This document shows positions 36,525 to 47,583 of a stretch of DNA of 64,000 nucleotides, piece by piece (positions within the stretch are counted from its first letter, which is position 1; each line of letters opens with the position of its first letter). The stretch is from Yersinia frederiksenii ATCC 33641 (GTDB lineage: Bacteria; Pseudomonadota; Gammaproteobacteria; Enterobacterales; Enterobacteriaceae). The DNA lies in the NCBI RefSeq assembly GCF_000754805.1, contig NZ_KN150731.1, positions 4,369,642 through 4,433,641 of the forward strand. Reading direction: 5' to 3'. The position numbers and the translations under genes are program-made. A model generated the notes under the pieces. That model had not been told where the DNA came from and did no database searches. It saw nothing but the letters and a program-made list of their open reading frames with translations.

Positions 36525-37463
36525 TTAGCTCATCGATGCCGAAGCTGTGCTTGCGCCACCAAGTTGTTGCAATGTCGTTTCCAGAGCCTGACGCAGTAAT
36601 TCGCGGTCATGGCGGTAAGGGATATCTTTGGCTTCCAGGGGTTGCTGGACGATAATCCTGTCCGTTACACCTCTGATATCAATACGCGGGCTTACGATTG
36701 CCGCATCAATAATTTTTCGGCCAATTTTACTTTCCATTATTGCCAGTTTTTCGTGTAACGACAACGCTGCCGCCGCCACACTGAGCTCACGTCCCAGATT
36801 ACCAATATAAATCATGCTGGCAGAACTACGTCGCAAGGCTTGAGTTAAATCATCCAGCAGTAACAGTGGCATTAGACTGGTTAAAAAACTGCCCGGTCCT
36901 ATCAAAATAACATCGGCCTGGCTAATAGCCTCAACCGCTTCCTTTGTTGCGTGGACATGGGGCGACAGCAGCATCTCTTGCGGCATATGTGCCAATTGAT
37001 CAATATTCACTTCACCGTAAACCGGATGCCCTTCATGATCAATTGCCAGTAAGTCTACCGGTTGCTCTGACATCGGGATCAACCAGGCATCCACTTTCAG
37101 CAAGCTGCGCACCAGATTGATGGCTTCAATAGGCCGAATGCTAAGATGGTCCAGCGCTTTGAGCATTAAATTGCCTAGATTATGACCGGCTAACTCGCCA
37201 TTACCGGTAAAACGGTATTCAAACATGGCGGAGGCTACGCTGGGTTCAGTTATCAATTGATTCAGGCAGTTTCGGGTGTCCCCCCAGGCAATACCGCCCT
37301 CCGAACGGCGTATACGGCCGGTCGAACCGCCATTATCGGTCGTGGTCACAATTCCGGTGAGACGAGAGCCTAAAGGGGAAAGAGCAGACATTACCCTTCC
37401 CAGACCATGGCCCCCACCTAATGCAACCACTCGATCGAGATCCGCTAACGTGCGATTTCGCAT
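36525..37463 (-). CDS. ybhK: Gluconeogenesis factor YvcK/CofD family (YbhK)
   Basis: 312-aa protein of the YvcK branch of the CofD family, which binds UDP-sugars in Bacillus and is needed for growth on gluconeogenic substrates; the E. coli homolog is YbhK. Motifs: [17 protein letters not shown] at the N-terminus, [31 protein letters not shown] and [16 protein letters not shown]. It sits between uvrB and moaA, as in E. coli, divergent from moaA. Confidence 0.93.
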   Translation of the reverse strand: MRNRTLADLDRVVALGGGHGLGRVMSALSPLGSRLTGIVTTTDNGGSTGRIRRSEGGIAWGDTRNCLNQLITEPSVASAMFEYRFTGNGELAGHNLGNLMLKALDHLSIRPIEAINLVRSLLKVDAWLIPMSEQPVDLLAIDHEGHPVYGEVNIDQLAHMPQEMLLSPHVHATKEAVEAISQADVILIGPGSFLTSLMPLLLLDDLTQALRRSSASMIYIGNLGRELSVAAAALSLHEKLAIMESKIGRKIIDAAIVSPRIDIRGVTDRIIVQQPLEAKDIPYRHDRELLRQALETTLQQLGGASTASASMS

Positions 37464-37647
37464 ATTTTTCCTGTCTGTCTAAATAGTATCGCCTGGCTCT
37501 AATAGCGTAGCTAATAGTGAAATTGCTGCATAAGTTAACGGATTTGCCGTTAAAACGCGATAAAAGCCATGATTTTCGTGATTTTAAACAAAGTATTGGG
37601 TGCGGATTGAAATAAGCTCAATAACAGTGATTTTTGTTTCATAAGTC

Positions 37648-37670
37648 GCTGTATATTAAAATATATAACG
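37648..37670 (+). promoter_or_regulatory. ModE-like box upstream of moaA
   Basis: CGCTGTATAT and ATATATAACG are inverted arms (8 of 10 bases complementary) around a 3-base centre. It resembles the modA box at 19133 and lies about 270 bases before moaA, upstream of the riboswitch. In E. coli ModE activates moaA from a site in this position. Confidence 0.65.
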
Positions 37671-37807
37671 TAAAAACAGTGATTGGCTATCTGGTCGTTT
37701 TAGCGTTAGAATCTCTAGGAAAAGTGAGGTTTTTAGCGACTGAGTGTCGCGATAATTTTTACTTTTTAACCATGGTTCAGTAAGTTGTTGGAAAGACAGT
37801 TACTGAA

Positions 37808-37930
37808 CATAAACTCCTAGCCTTAGTGTCTACGTTGTTGTGTTTTTCTAACAATATGATGCTCTGGCCGTGGCTTTAAGCCACCAGGGTGCGAGGTAGA
37901 AATGCCTGCATCTCCCGTATTTGGAAAGGT
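37808..37930 (+). ncRNA. Molybdenum cofactor (Moco) riboswitch
   Basis: The moaA leader carries the conserved Moco-motif parts ACTCCTAGCC near the start, CAGGGTGCGAGGTAGAAATG near the 3' part, and GCCTGCATCTCCCGTATTTG then GGAAAGG, almost as in the E. coli moaA leader. It overlaps the moaA ribosome site, so cofactor sufficiency would hold back translation. Confidence 0.85.
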
Positions 37931-37933
37931 GTT

Positions 37934-38914
37934 ATGGTACAACTGACTGATGCGTTTGCGCGCAAGTTCTATTATTTGCGCCTATCAATTACCGATGTGT
38001 GCAATTTTCGTTGCACTTATTGCCTGCCCGATGGCTATCGCCCGGACGGATTAAAAAGTTTTCTAAGCCTTGATGAGATAAGCCGCATCAGCCGCGCTTT
38101 TGCTTTGCTGGGTACAGAAAAGATCCGTCTGACCGGTGGTGAGCCCTCCATGCGCCGCGATTTTACCGATATTATTGCCACAATCCGGCAAAATCCTGCG
38201 ATCCGTACCTTGGCAGTGACTACCAATGGCTACCGTTTAGCGCGTGATGCTGCCCAATGGCGAGAGGCCGGACTGACGGCAATCAATGTCAGTGTTGATA
38301 GCCTTGATCCCCGGCAGTTCCATACCATTACCGGGCAAGATAAATTTCATCAGGTCATGCAAGGCATCGATGCGGCTTTTGATGCCGGTTTTGAGAAAGT
38401 CAAAATCAATGCTGTGCTGATGCGGGATGTTAATGATCGCAATCTAAGTGCATTCCTTCACTGGATAAAATCCAGACCTATCCAACTGCGATTTATCGAA
38501 CTGATGGAGACCGGTGAGGGGGGCAATCTATTTCGTAAACACCATGTTTCCGGTGACACTATTCGCCAGCAATTACTCCAGCAAGGTTGGCAACAGCAAG
38601 ATCGCGCGCGCAGTGATGGTCCCGCTCAGGTATTCCATCACCCAGACTATCTGGGGGAAGTGGGGCTGATCATGCCTTATGAGAAAAACTTCTGTGCCAG
38701 TTGTAACCGTCTACGTGTTTCAGCATTGGGAAATCTGCATCTGTGTTTATTTGGCGAGCAAGGCATTACATTGCGCGATCTGTTAAGCAGTGATGACCAG
38801 CAACATGAGTTGATGGCGCGGATTCAGAGTGCATTGCAAACCAAGAAACAAACCCATTTCTTGCATCAAGGTAATAGCGGCATTACGCAGAATTTATCTT
38901 TTATTGGTGGCTGA
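37934..38914 (+). CDS. moaA: GTP 3',8-cyclase MoaA
   Basis: Radical SAM enzyme that starts molybdopterin synthesis from GTP. 326 aa. The N-terminal cluster motif [13 protein letters not shown] (near residue 25) and the C-terminal cluster [18 protein letters not shown], plus a family-typical tail ([19 protein letters not shown]) ending in the double glycine needed for activity, are present. The ATG at 37934 follows GGAAAGGTGT; the frame from 37889 begins inside the riboswitch. First gene of the moa operon. Confidence 0.97.
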   Translation: MVQLTDAFARKFYYLRLSITDVCNFRCTYCLPDGYRPDGLKSFLSLDEISRISRAFALLGTEKIRLTGGEPSMRRDFTDIIATIRQNPAIRTLAVTTNGYRLARDAAQWREAGLTAINVSVDSLDPRQFHTITGQDKFHQVMQGIDAAFDAGFEKVKINAVLMRDVNDRNLSAFLHWIKSRPIQLRFIELMETGEGGNLFRKHHVSGDTIRQQLLQQGWQQQDRARSDGPAQVFHHPDYLGEVGLIMPYEKNFCASCNRLRVSALGNLHLCLFGEQGITLRDLLSSDDQQHELMARIQSALQTKKQTHFLHQGNSGITQNLSFIGG

Positions 38915-38915
38915 T

Positions 38916-39106
38916 AGCTTACATCGGTAAGCGATTCGGGTGTACGAGGGCAGTTAACCTCTGCAACGTCAAGCGTGAGGAGAAATTCCCAAAGTTATTG
39001 GCGTTACAGGTAGGCCGCAAGCGAATAAATCCCGATGAGCTTACATCGGTAAGTGATTCGGGTGCATGAGTGCAGCTAACACCCCTGCAACGTCAAGAAC
39101 GAAGGG
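38916..39106 (+). repeat. Tandem ERIC-type repeats between moaA and moaC
   Basis: GCTTACATCGGTAAG-GATTCGGGTG cores occur at 38917 and 39039, 122 bases apart. The second copy is nearly complete (about 38989-39106, ending GCAACGTCAAGAACGAAGGG); the first is only the right half. They start two bases after the moaA stop and end 12 bases before moaC, filling the place that moaB has in E. coli. They would be transcribed in the moa mRNA. Confidence 0.85.
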
Positions 39107-39118
39107 AATAGGAATATT

Positions 39119-39598
39119 ATGACCCAACTAACGCACATTAATGCCGCTGGCGAAGCCCATATGGTGGATGTTTCTACCAAAGCTGAAACCGTACGCGAAG
39201 CGCGTGCGGAAGCTTTTGTTGAAATGCACGCCGCGACATTGGCGATGATTATTGATGGCAGCCATCATAAGGGCGATGTGTTTGCCACTGCCCGAATTGC
39301 CGGGATTCAGGCGGCCAAACGAACCTGGGAATTGATCCCATTGTGCCACCCTCTACTGCTGACCAAAGTGGAAGTTCAACTGGAAGCACAGCCAGAGCAT
39401 AACCGAGTCCGTATTGAGTCCTGCTGCCGTCTAACCGGTAAAACTGGGGTAGAGATGGAAGCTCTGACAGCGGCGTCTGTTGCCGCGCTGACAATTTATG
39501 ATATGTGCAAAGCGGTACAAAAAGACATGATAATTGGCCCGGTTCGCCTGTTAGCAAAAAGTGGCGGCAAATCCGGTGATTTTAAGGTGAATTCATGA
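39119..39598 (+). CDS. moaC: Cyclic pyranopterin monophosphate synthase MoaC
   Basis: Converts the MoaA product to cyclic pyranopterin monophosphate. 159 aa, as usual. Motifs: [18 protein letters not shown], the active-site stretch [15 protein letters not shown] and [20 protein letters not shown] with the conserved MEALTA. It overlaps moaD by 4 bases (ATGA). Confidence 0.97.
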   Translation: MTQLTHINAAGEAHMVDVSTKAETVREARAEAFVEMHAATLAMIIDGSHHKGDVFATARIAGIQAAKRTWELIPLCHPLLLTKVEVQLEAQPEHNRVRIESCCRLTGKTGVEMEALTAASVAALTIYDMCKAVQKDMIIGPVRLLAKSGGKSGDFKVNS

Positions 39599-39840
39599 TT
39601 GAGATTCTATTTTTTGCTCAAGTTCGTGAGCTGGTAGGTACTGACCGTCTGCAATTGGCTGCGGAATTTCCAACAGTCGATGCTCTGCGACAATCCCTGA
39701 GTCAACGGGGGGAGCGCTGGCAGTTGGCGCTAGAAGAGGGCAAATTACTCACTGCGGTGAATCAATCGTTGGTTAATGCGCAGCACCCACTGGTTGCGGG
39801 CGATGAAGTGGCTTTCTTCCCACCGGTCACTGGGGGCTGA
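39595..39840 (+). CDS. moaD: Molybdopterin synthase sulfur-carrier subunit MoaD
   Basis: 81-aa ubiquitin-fold protein; its C-terminal Gly-Gly (FFPPVTGG) carries the thiocarboxylate sulfur that MoaE uses. Starts [20 protein letters not shown]. Overlaps moaC and moaE (TGATG), so the synthase subunits are coupled. Confidence 0.97.
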   Translation: MIEILFFAQVRELVGTDRLQLAAEFPTVDALRQSLSQRGERWQLALEEGKLLTAVNQSLVNAQHPLVAGDEVAFFPPVTGG

Positions 39841-39842
39841 TG

Positions 39843-40295
39843 ATGGAGAATACCCGTATTCGTGTTGGACCTGAGTTATTCAATGTTGGTGATGAATATA
39901 ATTGGTTGTCGCAATGTGATGAAGACGGTGCAGTGGTGACCTTTACGGGCAAAGTTCGTAATCATAACCTGGGTGCTAATGTTAGTGCTTTGACACTGGA
40001 GCATTACCCAGGAATGACAGAAAAAGCGCTGGGTGAAATTATTGGCGAAGCGCGCAGCCGCTGGCCATTACAGCGCGTTTCTGTTATCCATCGGGTGGGG
40101 CCGCTATTCCCCGGCGATGAGATTGTCTTTGTCGGTGTGACCAGTGCTCACCGCAGCATGGCCTTTGAGTCGGCAGAATTTATTATGGACTATCTGAAAA
40201 CGCGGGCACCTTTCTGGAAACGGGAAGCGACTACCGAGGGCGAGCGTTGGGTCGAATCACGGGACAGCGACCATACTGCTGCCAAGCGTTGGTAA
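39843..40295 (+). CDS. moaE: Molybdopterin synthase catalytic subunit MoaE
   Basis: Large subunit of molybdopterin synthase, which adds two sulfurs to cyclic pyranopterin monophosphate. 150 aa from the second of two adjacent ATGs (39843, MENTRIRVG), matching the E. coli length; the first, at 39840, overlaps the moaD stop and would add one Met. Family motifs: AVVTFTGKVRNHN, LEHYPGMTEK, HRVGPLFPGDEIVFVGV, and the active-site Lys in DYLKTRAPFWKRE. Last gene of the moa group. Confidence 0.96.
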   Translation: MENTRIRVGPELFNVGDEYNWLSQCDEDGAVVTFTGKVRNHNLGANVSALTLEHYPGMTEKALGEIIGEARSRWPLQRVSVIHRVGPLFPGDEIVFVGVTSAHRSMAFESAEFIMDYLKTRAPFWKREATTEGERWVESRDSDHTAAKRW

Positions 40296-40437
40296 ACTGT
40301 ACGTAAACCCGTGTAAAGATTGCTCCTAAATGCCTATTTTTACTCCCTTGTTTACTGTATTTCTGTGGTACCCTTAAAGAGTCGGTGGGTTGTCAGTAGA
40401 TAGCCTGTTTCATTATTTTATGCATAAGGTAACTACC

Positions 40438-41148
40438 ATGGATCGCTATCCACGCTCTAATGGTTCAATTGTCGAACGTGCCAACTCTGGCATTCAGGCA
40501 TATATGGCGCAGGTATACGGCTGGATGACCTGTGGTCTGTTATTAACGGCGGTTGTCGCTTGGTACGCAGCGAATACTCCTGCGGTACTTAACTTTATCT
40601 TTTCCAGCCAGATCACCTTTTTTGGACTGATTATTGTTCAGTTGGGTCTGGTATTTGTTATTTCTGGGATGGTAAATCGCCTCAGCGGTACGATGGCAAC
40701 CAGCTTGTTTATGCTGTATTCGGCATTAACCGGGCTGACTATCTCTAGTATTTTCATCATGTATACCAGTTCCTCTATTGCCAGCACATTCTTGATTGCT
40801 GCTGGTATGTTTGGTGCCATGAGTTTCTACGGCTATACCACCAAACGTGATTTAAGTGGTATGGGCAGCATGTTGTTTATGGGCCTGATCGGTATTGTGT
40901 TGGCCTCTATTGTTAATATTTGGCTGAAGAGCACGGCGCTTATGTGGGCAGTGACCTACATCGGTGTGTTGGTGTTTGTCGGTTTGACTGCTTACGATAC
41001 CCAGAAGTTGAAAAATATGGGTGCGCAGTTAGATGCCAATGATAAAGATGGGTTCCGTAAATACTCCATCGTGGGTGCATTGACCCTGTATCTTGATTTC
41101 ATTAACTTGTTCCTGATGCTGCTGCGGATTTTCGGCAACCGTCGTTAA
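40438..41148 (+). CDS. ybhL: Bax inhibitor-1 family membrane protein YbhL
   Basis: Seven-helix inner-membrane protein of the BI-1/YccA family, 236 aa. Begins MDRYPRSNGSIVERANSGIQ; the family stretch GLTAYDTQKLKNMG near residue 190 and the C-terminal LYLDFINLFLMLLRIFG are present. Related bacterial proteins leak Ca2+ or modulate FtsH; the role of YbhL is unknown. The ATG at 40438 is preceded by AAGGTAAC. Followed by a terminator. Confidence 0.94.
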   Translation: MDRYPRSNGSIVERANSGIQAYMAQVYGWMTCGLLLTAVVAWYAANTPAVLNFIFSSQITFFGLIIVQLGLVFVISGMVNRLSGTMATSLFMLYSALTGLTISSIFIMYTSSSIASTFLIAAGMFGAMSFYGYTTKRDLSGMGSMLFMGLIGIVLASIVNIWLKSTALMWAVTYIGVLVFVGLTAYDTQKLKNMGAQLDANDKDGFRKYSIVGALTLYLDFINLFLMLLRIFGNRR

Positions 41149-41229
41149 TTTTACCTCTATAAGGGGTACGATAAGGCAGATTTGCCCACCGTACGCTGCT
41201 TAAATTAGGTTGTGTAGTTTGAAATGATA

Positions 41230-41256
41230 AAGGACACCAAATTGGTGTCCTTTTTG
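41230..41256 (+). terminator. Terminator after ybhL
   Basis: AGGACACCAA / TTGGTGTCCT arms with almost no loop, then TTTTTGTTTT. It lies 81 bases after ybhL. Confidence 0.88.
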
Positions 41257-41394
41257 TTTTTTGGCATTGAGGTCGGGTTTGGGCTGGAATGGGGTTAGTA
41301 ATGTGATTTGGTTGATATTTCACGCTACCTAATTTCCAATGTTGCTACCGAGTAAGCTGGCCCTTCTGCACCCAAGCAAACCGGTTATAAATCT

Positions 41395-42501
41395 TTAAGC
41401 TATTTTCCGTCTGAACATGCCATATGCAACACTTCCCGTGGTGGCGGTAATAACCAGCAGCGGCCATAAGCTGTGCCAGATAATATCGAAGCTGGCATCC
41501 TTGAGATAAATCTGTTTAGTGATGTCAGTAAAGTGGCGGATGGGATTGATCCAAGTGATATTTTGCAGCCAGATTGGCATGTTCTCCACCGGTGAGACAT
41601 AACCCGAAAGCAGAATCGCGGGCATCATAAACACAAACACGCCGATGAATGCTTGCTGCTGAGTTGAACATAACGATGAAATCAGTAAACCAAAACCGAC
41701 TAAAGAGAGGCCATAGAGCAGCATGGTGCCGTAAAATAGCGCCAGCGAACCCGCAAAGGGAATTTGGTAGAAAAATATACCGATAAACAACACGATAGTG
41801 GCTTGGAAGGTGGCAACAATCAGTGCAGGCACCGCTTTGCCGATAAAAATTTGCCAGGTAGTTAACGGAGAAACTAATAGCTGTTCCAGCGTACCTTGTT
41901 CCCGTTCACGCGCCACAGATAACGACGTTACGATCAGCACGCCAATCGTAGTAATCATCGCAATCAATGATGGCACAACAAACCATTTGTAGTTCAAATT
42001 TGGGTTATACCAATTGCGGATAACTAACTCACTGTTGTTGGGTTTGATTTGGCCGCTAGTCAGTTCCAGTTGGTAATCTTGTACAATCTGTTGAATGTAA
42101 TTTGCGGCTATCTGGGCACTGTTAGAATTACGTCCATCCAGCACCAGCTGCAATTGCGTAGTTTTGCCATTGGCTAAATCAGCACTGAACTGCTCTGGGA
42201 AGCGGATCAGCAGCAGCGCTTTCTGGTTATCAATAACTGGCCGGATCTCTTGTGGGCTGTGTAGCAGCAGTACATGAGAGAATGCTTCAGCTTTGGCAAA
42301 ACGTTGGGTGAGTTCTACTGAGGCTTTACCACTGTCTTCACTGTAAATGGCGATGGTGGCATTGGTAACTTCCAACGTGGCAGCGAATGGGAATAAGATC
42401 ACCTGCAATATCACTGGCATGATTAATATTGCACGGGTCTGCGGTTCACGTAGCAGCGATTGCAACTCTTTAATAATCAATGTATAGAGGCGATGAAACA
42501 T
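41395..42501 (-). CDS. ybhR: ABC exporter permease YbhR
   Basis: Permease of the YbhGFSR exporter, 368 aa, ABC-2 type: one N-terminal helix, a large periplasmic domain (residues 45-165) and five helices in the C-terminal half. Typical motif [20 protein letters not shown] near residue 205. Downstream of and 16 bases from ybhS. In E. coli the system exports cefoperazone/chloramphenicol-type compounds and moves Na+ and Li+ ions. Confidence 0.94.
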   Translation of the reverse strand: MFHRLYTLIIKELQSLLREPQTRAILIMPVILQVILFPFAATLEVTNATIAIYSEDSGKASVELTQRFAKAEAFSHVLLLHSPQEIRPVIDNQKALLLIRFPEQFSADLANGKTTQLQLVLDGRNSNSAQIAANYIQQIVQDYQLELTSGQIKPNNSELVIRNWYNPNLNYKWFVVPSLIAMITTIGVLIVTSLSVAREREQGTLEQLLVSPLTTWQIFIGKAVPALIVATFQATIVLFIGIFFYQIPFAGSLALFYGTMLLYGLSLVGFGLLISSLCSTQQQAFIGVFVFMMPAILLSGYVSPVENMPIWLQNITWINPIRHFTDITKQIYLKDASFDIIWHSLWPLLVITATTGSVAYGMFRRKIA

Positions 42502-42517
42502 ATTTTACTCTCTTCCT

Positions 42518-43723
42518 TTAATCTAACCTGCGATGTGTTTTCCACGCCGTCAGACCAATAAATACCGCGGCGGAGGCTACCAGGAACAGCAAGTTAATCA
42601 CCAGAACGGTACCGATATTTCCCGCCAGAAATAGGGTTTGCAGGCTGCTGACGAAATAGCGGGCAGGAATGATATAAGTCACGGCGCGCACAATTGCGGG
42701 CATGCTATCAATTTCAAAAATAAAGCCCGAAAGCATGACCGCCGGTAAGAATGCTGCATTCAGCGCTATCATGGCGGCATTGAACTGATTACGTGTGATA
42801 GTCGAAATCAGCAGCCCCATCCCCAGTGTGCTGGCTAAAAATAGGCTGGTTATGACAAATAATATCCACAATGAACCGCGATAAGGCACGCCGAGGATAA
42901 ACACCGACACTGCCATACAGAGCGTCATGGCAACCATACCAAGGACGTAATAGGGAATTAGCTTTGATAACAGCAATTCACTGCGTGTGACCTGAGTTGA
43001 TAGCAGTGCCTCCATCGTGCCGCGTTCCCATTCACGGGCAATCACCAGTGACGTCAGGATAGCCCCAATTACCGTCATAATAATGGTGATGGCCCCAGGA
43101 ATGATAAAATGACGGCTGATGGCGGCAGGGTTAAACCAATAACGGACCTGGATTTCAATCAGCGGATCATTGGTTTGCCCCAAATTTTGCGCCTGTTGCT
43201 GCTGCCAGATTTGCCATACTCCTTGGGCATAACCCTGCACAAAGTTAGCGGTATTAGGCTCACTGCCGTCAGTAATCACTTGAATCGGTGCTTTGCTCTC
43301 TGGCCGTGCGAGTTGCTCGGCAAAATCATTAGGGATCACAATCAATCCGCGGATTTTACCGGCTTGCATTGCCTGAATCAGAGCTTGACGGTTATTACTG
43401 ATTTGCGGGGAAATATATGGCGAGCTGGCAAATGCGTTGGCCAAGTCTTGTGCCGGTTTGCTCTGTTGTTCCATTAAAATGCCGACATGCAGTTTGCTGG
43501 AATCCAGGTTAATACCATAGCCAAAAATAAACAGTAACAACAATGGGATAACAAAAGCGATCAACCCGCTGCTGGGGTCACGCAAAATCTGCCGGGTCTC
43601 TTTACGGCATAAGGCACGCAGGCGACGCCACGAAAATCCGGTGTCCTGATAAACCTCGCCCTCATTTTCCGCTAGTTTATTGACGGGCAATTTATCGATA
43701 GGTAATCGCGACGGCTCGGTCAT
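42518..43723 (-). CDS. ybhS: ABC exporter permease YbhS
   Basis: Second ABC-2 permease, 401 aa, about 20 residues longer at the N-terminus than in E. coli ([20 protein letters not shown]) before the shared [20 protein letters not shown]. The motif [20 protein letters not shown] is near residue 220; C-terminal helices follow. It overlaps the end of ybhF by 4 bases, so translational coupling is likely and the longer start is probably real. Confidence 0.94.
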   Translation of the reverse strand: MTEPSRLPIDKLPVNKLAENEGEVYQDTGFSWRRLRALCRKETRQILRDPSSGLIAFVIPLLLLFIFGYGINLDSSKLHVGILMEQQSKPAQDLANAFASSPYISPQISNNRQALIQAMQAGKIRGLIVIPNDFAEQLARPESKAPIQVITDGSEPNTANFVQGYAQGVWQIWQQQQAQNLGQTNDPLIEIQVRYWFNPAAISRHFIIPGAITIIMTVIGAILTSLVIAREWERGTMEALLSTQVTRSELLLSKLIPYYVLGMVAMTLCMAVSVFILGVPYRGSLWILFVITSLFLASTLGMGLLISTITRNQFNAAMIALNAAFLPAVMLSGFIFEIDSMPAIVRAVTYIIPARYFVSSLQTLFLAGNIGTVLVINLLFLVASAAVFIGLTAWKTHRRLD

Positions 43724-45471
43724 GGCTGTTGCTCCTCATCACTTTGTTGGTCATAGCGTTGAACCAACCCGATAAATGCTTCTTCCATGGATGGGTTAAG
43801 ATTTTCATCAGTGGCGACTTGCTGCTTGAGCTCATCTGGCGTGCCAGCAGCAATAATTTTACCTCGATAAACCAGTCCGATACGGTCACAGTATTCGGCC
43901 TCATCCATAAAGTGGGTGGTGACCATCACAGTCACCCCTTTATCTACCATCCCATTGATATGCAGCCAGAACTCACGGCGAGTGAGTGGGTCAACCCCCG
44001 ACGTGGGCTCATCAAGAAACAGAATGTCTGGCTCATGCATTAAAGCGCAGGCCAGCGCCAGTCGCTGTTTAAACCCCAGAGGTAGGGAGTCCGGTGTTTG
44101 CTTGAGAATGGGGGTGAAATTAAAGGCCGACGTCATATCTGCTATTTTATCGCGCTGGATTTTACCTTGCAGGCCATAAACACCGGAGAAAAATTTCAAA
44201 TTCTGTTCAACGGTCAGGTTGCCATACAGCGAGAATTTCTGCGCCATATAACCCAAATGTTGCCGTGCTTTACCTGAGCTGGTCTTCAGATCCATATCCA
44301 ATACTAATGCTTTACCCGAGCTTGGTACCAGCAAGCCACACATCATTTTAAACGTCGTTGATTTACCCGCGCCATTCGGCCCAAGTAAGCCAAATATTTC
44401 ACCGCGTTTTACCTGAAAGTTGACATGATCAGTGGCGGCGAAATCACCAAATTTCTTGGTTAACTCTTGGGCCTCAATCACCGTCTCATCATGACTGCCT
44501 GCAACTTTAGGCATTATTTTTGCCAGTGCGGATTCACTGGCAGGGCCGCCGCCTAAGAGATCGATAAAGGCATCTTCAAAACGCGGCTCCGCCTCCATCA
44601 CTTCGGCATTGGGCTGATTTAATAGGGACTGAACTTGGCTGTGATCTACATCTGGCTTGAGGATCAGCCGCACATATTTCCCCTGAATCACCCCATCACT
44701 CACTTGAGGTAGCGTCAAAGCATGCTGCAACAGTTTGCGGTTGGTTCCTGTTTGGGCTGCAACCAAAATCGTTCGGCCACTCATGCGCTGAGTCAGGTTT
44801 TGCGGCGCGCCGCTATATAGCAATTTACCTTCGTTGAGCAGCAATACTTCGCGGCACTGTTCTGCTTCATCAAGATAGGATGTGCTCCACAAGATAAGCA
44901 TGCCGTCACTGGCCAACTCATGCACCATGCGCCATAACTCCCGGCGTGAGATAGGGTCAACCCCCACACCTGGTTCATCCAATAGTAACACTTTGGGTTG
45001 GCCAACCAAGGTACAGGCCAATCCTAACTTCTGTTTCATCCCCCCGGAGAGCTTGCCTGCTAGCCGCTCGGTAAAGCGGGTCAAATCCGTAAACGTTAGC
45101 AACCGCTCAAAGGTTTGGCGGCGTTCTTCACCCGTCACACCACGCAGATCAGCATACAGCGTCAGATTCTCCATTACTGTTAAATCTTCATATAAACCAA
45201 ACTTTTGCGGCATGTATCCAAGAATTGAATGTAACTGGCGATCATTTTCCAATGGGTCCAGACCGACGACGGTCATCTTGCCGTGGCTGGGTTTTAGCAA
45301 GCCTGCCAACATGCGTAATAATGTGGTTTTACCGGCACCATCCGGCCCAACCAAACCGGTGACCGCACCACTGCGGATCTCCGTCGTTAGGCTAGCAACG
45401 GCAGGATTCTCCAGTCCGGGGAAGGATTTTTCGACTCCTTCCAAAGTAATAAGATGCTGGATTCCATTCAT
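43720..45471 (-). CDS. ybhF: Double ABC ATPase of the YbhGFSR exporter, YbhF
   Basis: 583-aa protein with two ABC domains, as in E. coli (578 aa). Domain 1: Walker [11 protein letters not shown], signature [12 protein letters not shown], Walker [13 protein letters not shown]. Domain 2: Walker [11 protein letters not shown], a degenerate signature [15 protein letters not shown], Walker [13 protein letters not shown]. It powers the YbhS/YbhR permease pair. Preceded by ybhG with a 13-base gap and overlapping ybhS. Confidence 0.95.
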   Translation of the reverse strand: MNGIQHLITLEGVEKSFPGLENPAVASLTTEIRSGAVTGLVGPDGAGKTTLLRMLAGLLKPSHGKMTVVGLDPLENDRQLHSILGYMPQKFGLYEDLTVMENLTLYADLRGVTGEERRQTFERLLTFTDLTRFTERLAGKLSGGMKQKLGLACTLVGQPKVLLLDEPGVGVDPISRRELWRMVHELASDGMLILWSTSYLDEAEQCREVLLLNEGKLLYSGAPQNLTQRMSGRTILVAAQTGTNRKLLQHALTLPQVSDGVIQGKYVRLILKPDVDHSQVQSLLNQPNAEVMEAEPRFEDAFIDLLGGGPASESALAKIMPKVAGSHDETVIEAQELTKKFGDFAATDHVNFQVKRGEIFGLLGPNGAGKSTTFKMMCGLLVPSSGKALVLDMDLKTSSGKARQHLGYMAQKFSLYGNLTVEQNLKFFSGVYGLQGKIQRDKIADMTSAFNFTPILKQTPDSLPLGFKQRLALACALMHEPDILFLDEPTSGVDPLTRREFWLHINGMVDKGVTVMVTTHFMDEAEYCDRIGLVYRGKIIAAGTPDELKQQVATDENLNPSMEEAFIGLVQRYDQQSDEEQQP

Positions 45472-45484
45472 AACTCATGCCGCC

Positions 45485-46471
45485 TTAAGGTTGTGCAAAA
45501 CGGACGGTGACTGGCATACCTTGTCGCAGTGACTCATCTGCATCCGTGATGATAATGCGCAAGCGATAAACCAGGTCGGTACGTAAGTCCGGAGTTTCCA
45601 CACTTTTCGGGGTAAATTCGGCAGTCGGCGATACGAAGCCGATTTTGCCGTGATAAGGCTTGTTTGGGCGACCATCGGTAAAGATCTCAACTTCCGTGCC
45701 TGGAATGGCTTGGTTGAGGTGAGGTTCACTCACATAAGCGCGAACCCAGACCGGATCGGTCAGCGAGAGGGTAAAGACGGTATTGCTGGCAGATAAAATG
45801 GTGCCAGGTTCAACCGCGCGAGTGAGCACGGTACCTGAGGATGGGGAAAGCAGGGTTGTGTCTTGTAGATTCAGTTGAGCCTGCGCCAGCTCGGCTTCGC
45901 TCTGAGCCAGATTGGCCTCGGCCTGAGCAATTTCCTGTGGGCGATTACCACTTAAATATTGCGCTAGCTTATCTTTTGATGCCTGTAGATTTGCCTGCGC
46001 TTGATTCCGTGCGGTACGGGCATTCTCTAACTCGTTGGCGGAGGTCGCTTTATTTGCCCATAACCCTTGCTGGCGTTTGAGGAAGCTATCAGCATAACTG
46101 AATGCGGCTTCGCGCTGAGAAACCTCTGATTTGACTTGAGCAATCTCTTCTTCCCGATACCCGGCTTTCAGTAAAGCCAGCTGCGCTTGGGCACTTTGCA
46201 CATTAGCCTGAGCCTGCTTGAGGGCGTTGAGATAAGGGCCATCATCCAGTTTACCCAGTTCTTGCCCCGGCTGAATTTTATCCCCTTCATCGACTGACAG
46301 CGACGCCAGACGGCCAGCCACTCGAAAGCCCAAATTTACGGTACGGATATCAACATTGCCGTACAACGTCAACGATGCATCATGCTGCTGACGATAATAA
46401 CTCCATCCGTAACCTATCGCCGCTAATAACGCGACAATCACGACGGCCACTATAATCTTCTTGCGATTCAT
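45485..46471 (-). CDS. ybhG: Membrane-fusion (HlyD-like) protein YbhG
   Basis: Periplasmic adaptor of the YbhGFSR exporter, 328 aa (UPF0194 family). One N-terminal membrane anchor ([20 protein letters not shown]), the lipoyl half-motif [20 protein letters not shown], a long alpha-helical hairpin (about 78-200, Ala/Gln/Glu-rich) and the second lipoyl half [16 protein letters not shown]. It links the inner-membrane pump with an outer-membrane channel. Follows cecR by 33 bases. Confidence 0.94.
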   Translation of the reverse strand: MNRKKIIVAVVIVALLAAIGYGWSYYRQQHDASLTLYGNVDIRTVNLGFRVAGRLASLSVDEGDKIQPGQELGKLDDGPYLNALKQAQANVQSAQAQLALLKAGYREEEIAQVKSEVSQREAAFSYADSFLKRQQGLWANKATSANELENARTARNQAQANLQASKDKLAQYLSGNRPQEIAQAEANLAQSEAELAQAQLNLQDTTLLSPSSGTVLTRAVEPGTILSASNTVFTLSLTDPVWVRAYVSEPHLNQAIPGTEVEIFTDGRPNKPYHGKIGFVSPTAEFTPKSVETPDLRTDLVYRLRIIITDADESLRQGMPVTVRFAQP

Positions 46472-46504
46472 AATGCTCCCTATCTGTTACTGATATTGAT
46501 GCCA

Positions 46505-47203
46505 TCACTCTAATGTTTTGGCCCGCAGCCCGTAGAGAAGCAGGTCAATATGTTCGATAAGTACTTGATTAATTAACTCACTTTCAGCTTTACCAATATC
46601 CAGCCATCCCGCTTGTCGGCGGATCGTCTCACGGCCCATACGAAAAGCCAGAACTTCGCCGATTAATGCATGAGTATGAAGAATGGTTTTTGTGGCATTA
46701 GCATCAGCGCCAATAAATGCGGCCAGTAGTTGATTCAGTTTTTGGTGCAATGGCGCAATAACCTGGGTATGTATAAGCAGGTATGCATCACTGGGAGAGA
46801 GCTGCTCGCGTGCCATTATTTTGCTGATATTCAGCGTTTCTGGTTGCGTCATTAAATGACTGAATTCTAGTAATCCACGGCGGATATAATGTAGCTGTTG
46901 TTCTGGATTTTGCTCTTGGGGGGGGAGCTGGAGAAACTGATCAATCTCCTGAGCCAGTGGCGCGAAGGCCTGCTTAATAAAATCCGCAATCTGTTGCGCG
47001 ACAGCCAGATATAAACCTTCTTTGGAATTGAAATAGTAGGTAATTGCGGCAATATTCTGCTCTGCCCGCTGGGCAATTTCGCGGGTGGTTGCTCCTTTCA
47101 GGCCCTGCTCGCCGAACAGTTCGGTCGCGGCTTGTATTAACTGCTGACGGGCTTGTTCACCACGGGGCGTGGTCGGTATTGGTGGTGCTGAAGAATGAGA
47201 CAT
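46505..47203 (-). CDS. cecR: TetR-family regulator CecR (YbiH)
   Basis: TetR regulator, 232 aa from the ATG at 47203, preceded by GGAG. N-terminal HTH: LFGEQGLKGATTREIAQRAE with TYYFNSKEGLYLAVAQQ, then a ligand-binding domain. In E. coli CecR controls ybiH-ybhGFSRL and rhlE and affects sensitivity to cefoperazone and chloramphenicol. Here it also lies first in the ybhGFSR unit and divergent from rhlE, consistent with the same role. In-frame TTG and ATG starts further up (47218, 47212) are possible. Confidence 0.92.
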   Translation of the reverse strand: MSHSSAPPIPTTPRGEQARQQLIQAATELFGEQGLKGATTREIAQRAEQNIAAITYYFNSKEGLYLAVAQQIADFIKQAFAPLAQEIDQFLQLPPQEQNPEQQLHYIRRGLLEFSHLMTQPETLNISKIMAREQLSPSDAYLLIHTQVIAPLHQKLNQLLAAFIGADANATKTILHTHALIGEVLAFRMGRETIRRQAGWLDIGKAESELINQVLIEHIDLLLYGLRAKTLE

Positions 47204-47265
47204 AGGCTCCATATCCAATGAATATCATTTTCGTTAATATTAAATAGATAGCCAAATAATTAATC

Positions 47266-47277
47266 AATCATATGATT
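47266..47277. promoter_or_regulatory. Candidate CecR operator
   Basis: AATCATATGATT is a perfect 12-base palindrome 62 bases before the cecR start, in the divergent cecR-rhlE spacer. TetR regulators usually bind such sites. Its assignment rests on position only. Confidence 0.35.
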
Positions 47278-47583
47278 AACTTTAGGTCACTGTCATGGGT
47301 ATGTAAAGTTACGGTGAGCAGAAGCCCTTTTTTTGTGATCTGAAGCGGGTTAATCATCAGTAATAAATCATTATTCCTGATGATTACGCTAATAAAAATC
47401 TTAAGAAACGTGTAAATATCCCTTTTCTTGCTAAACATCTGCTATAATCAGCCGCAATGGTGCACTGCAGTTTGTGCCAATCCTCGTGGTAATGCCTCAA
47501 TTCATACCTCGTCTGATAATCTTCCCTTGAAACTGCACCTGACGATATCGTCGGGATTGGGAAGATCTGGAGCTTTTCGTAAT

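Noticed and set aside
45482-46080. Several long minus/plus shadow frames over the ybh operon
   Set aside because: They lie antisense or out of frame inside clear ABC exporter genes and lack ribosome sites.
47428-47583. N-terminal extension of RhlE
   Set aside because: The extension does not resemble DEAD-box proteins; MSFDSLGLN at 47584 is the family start.
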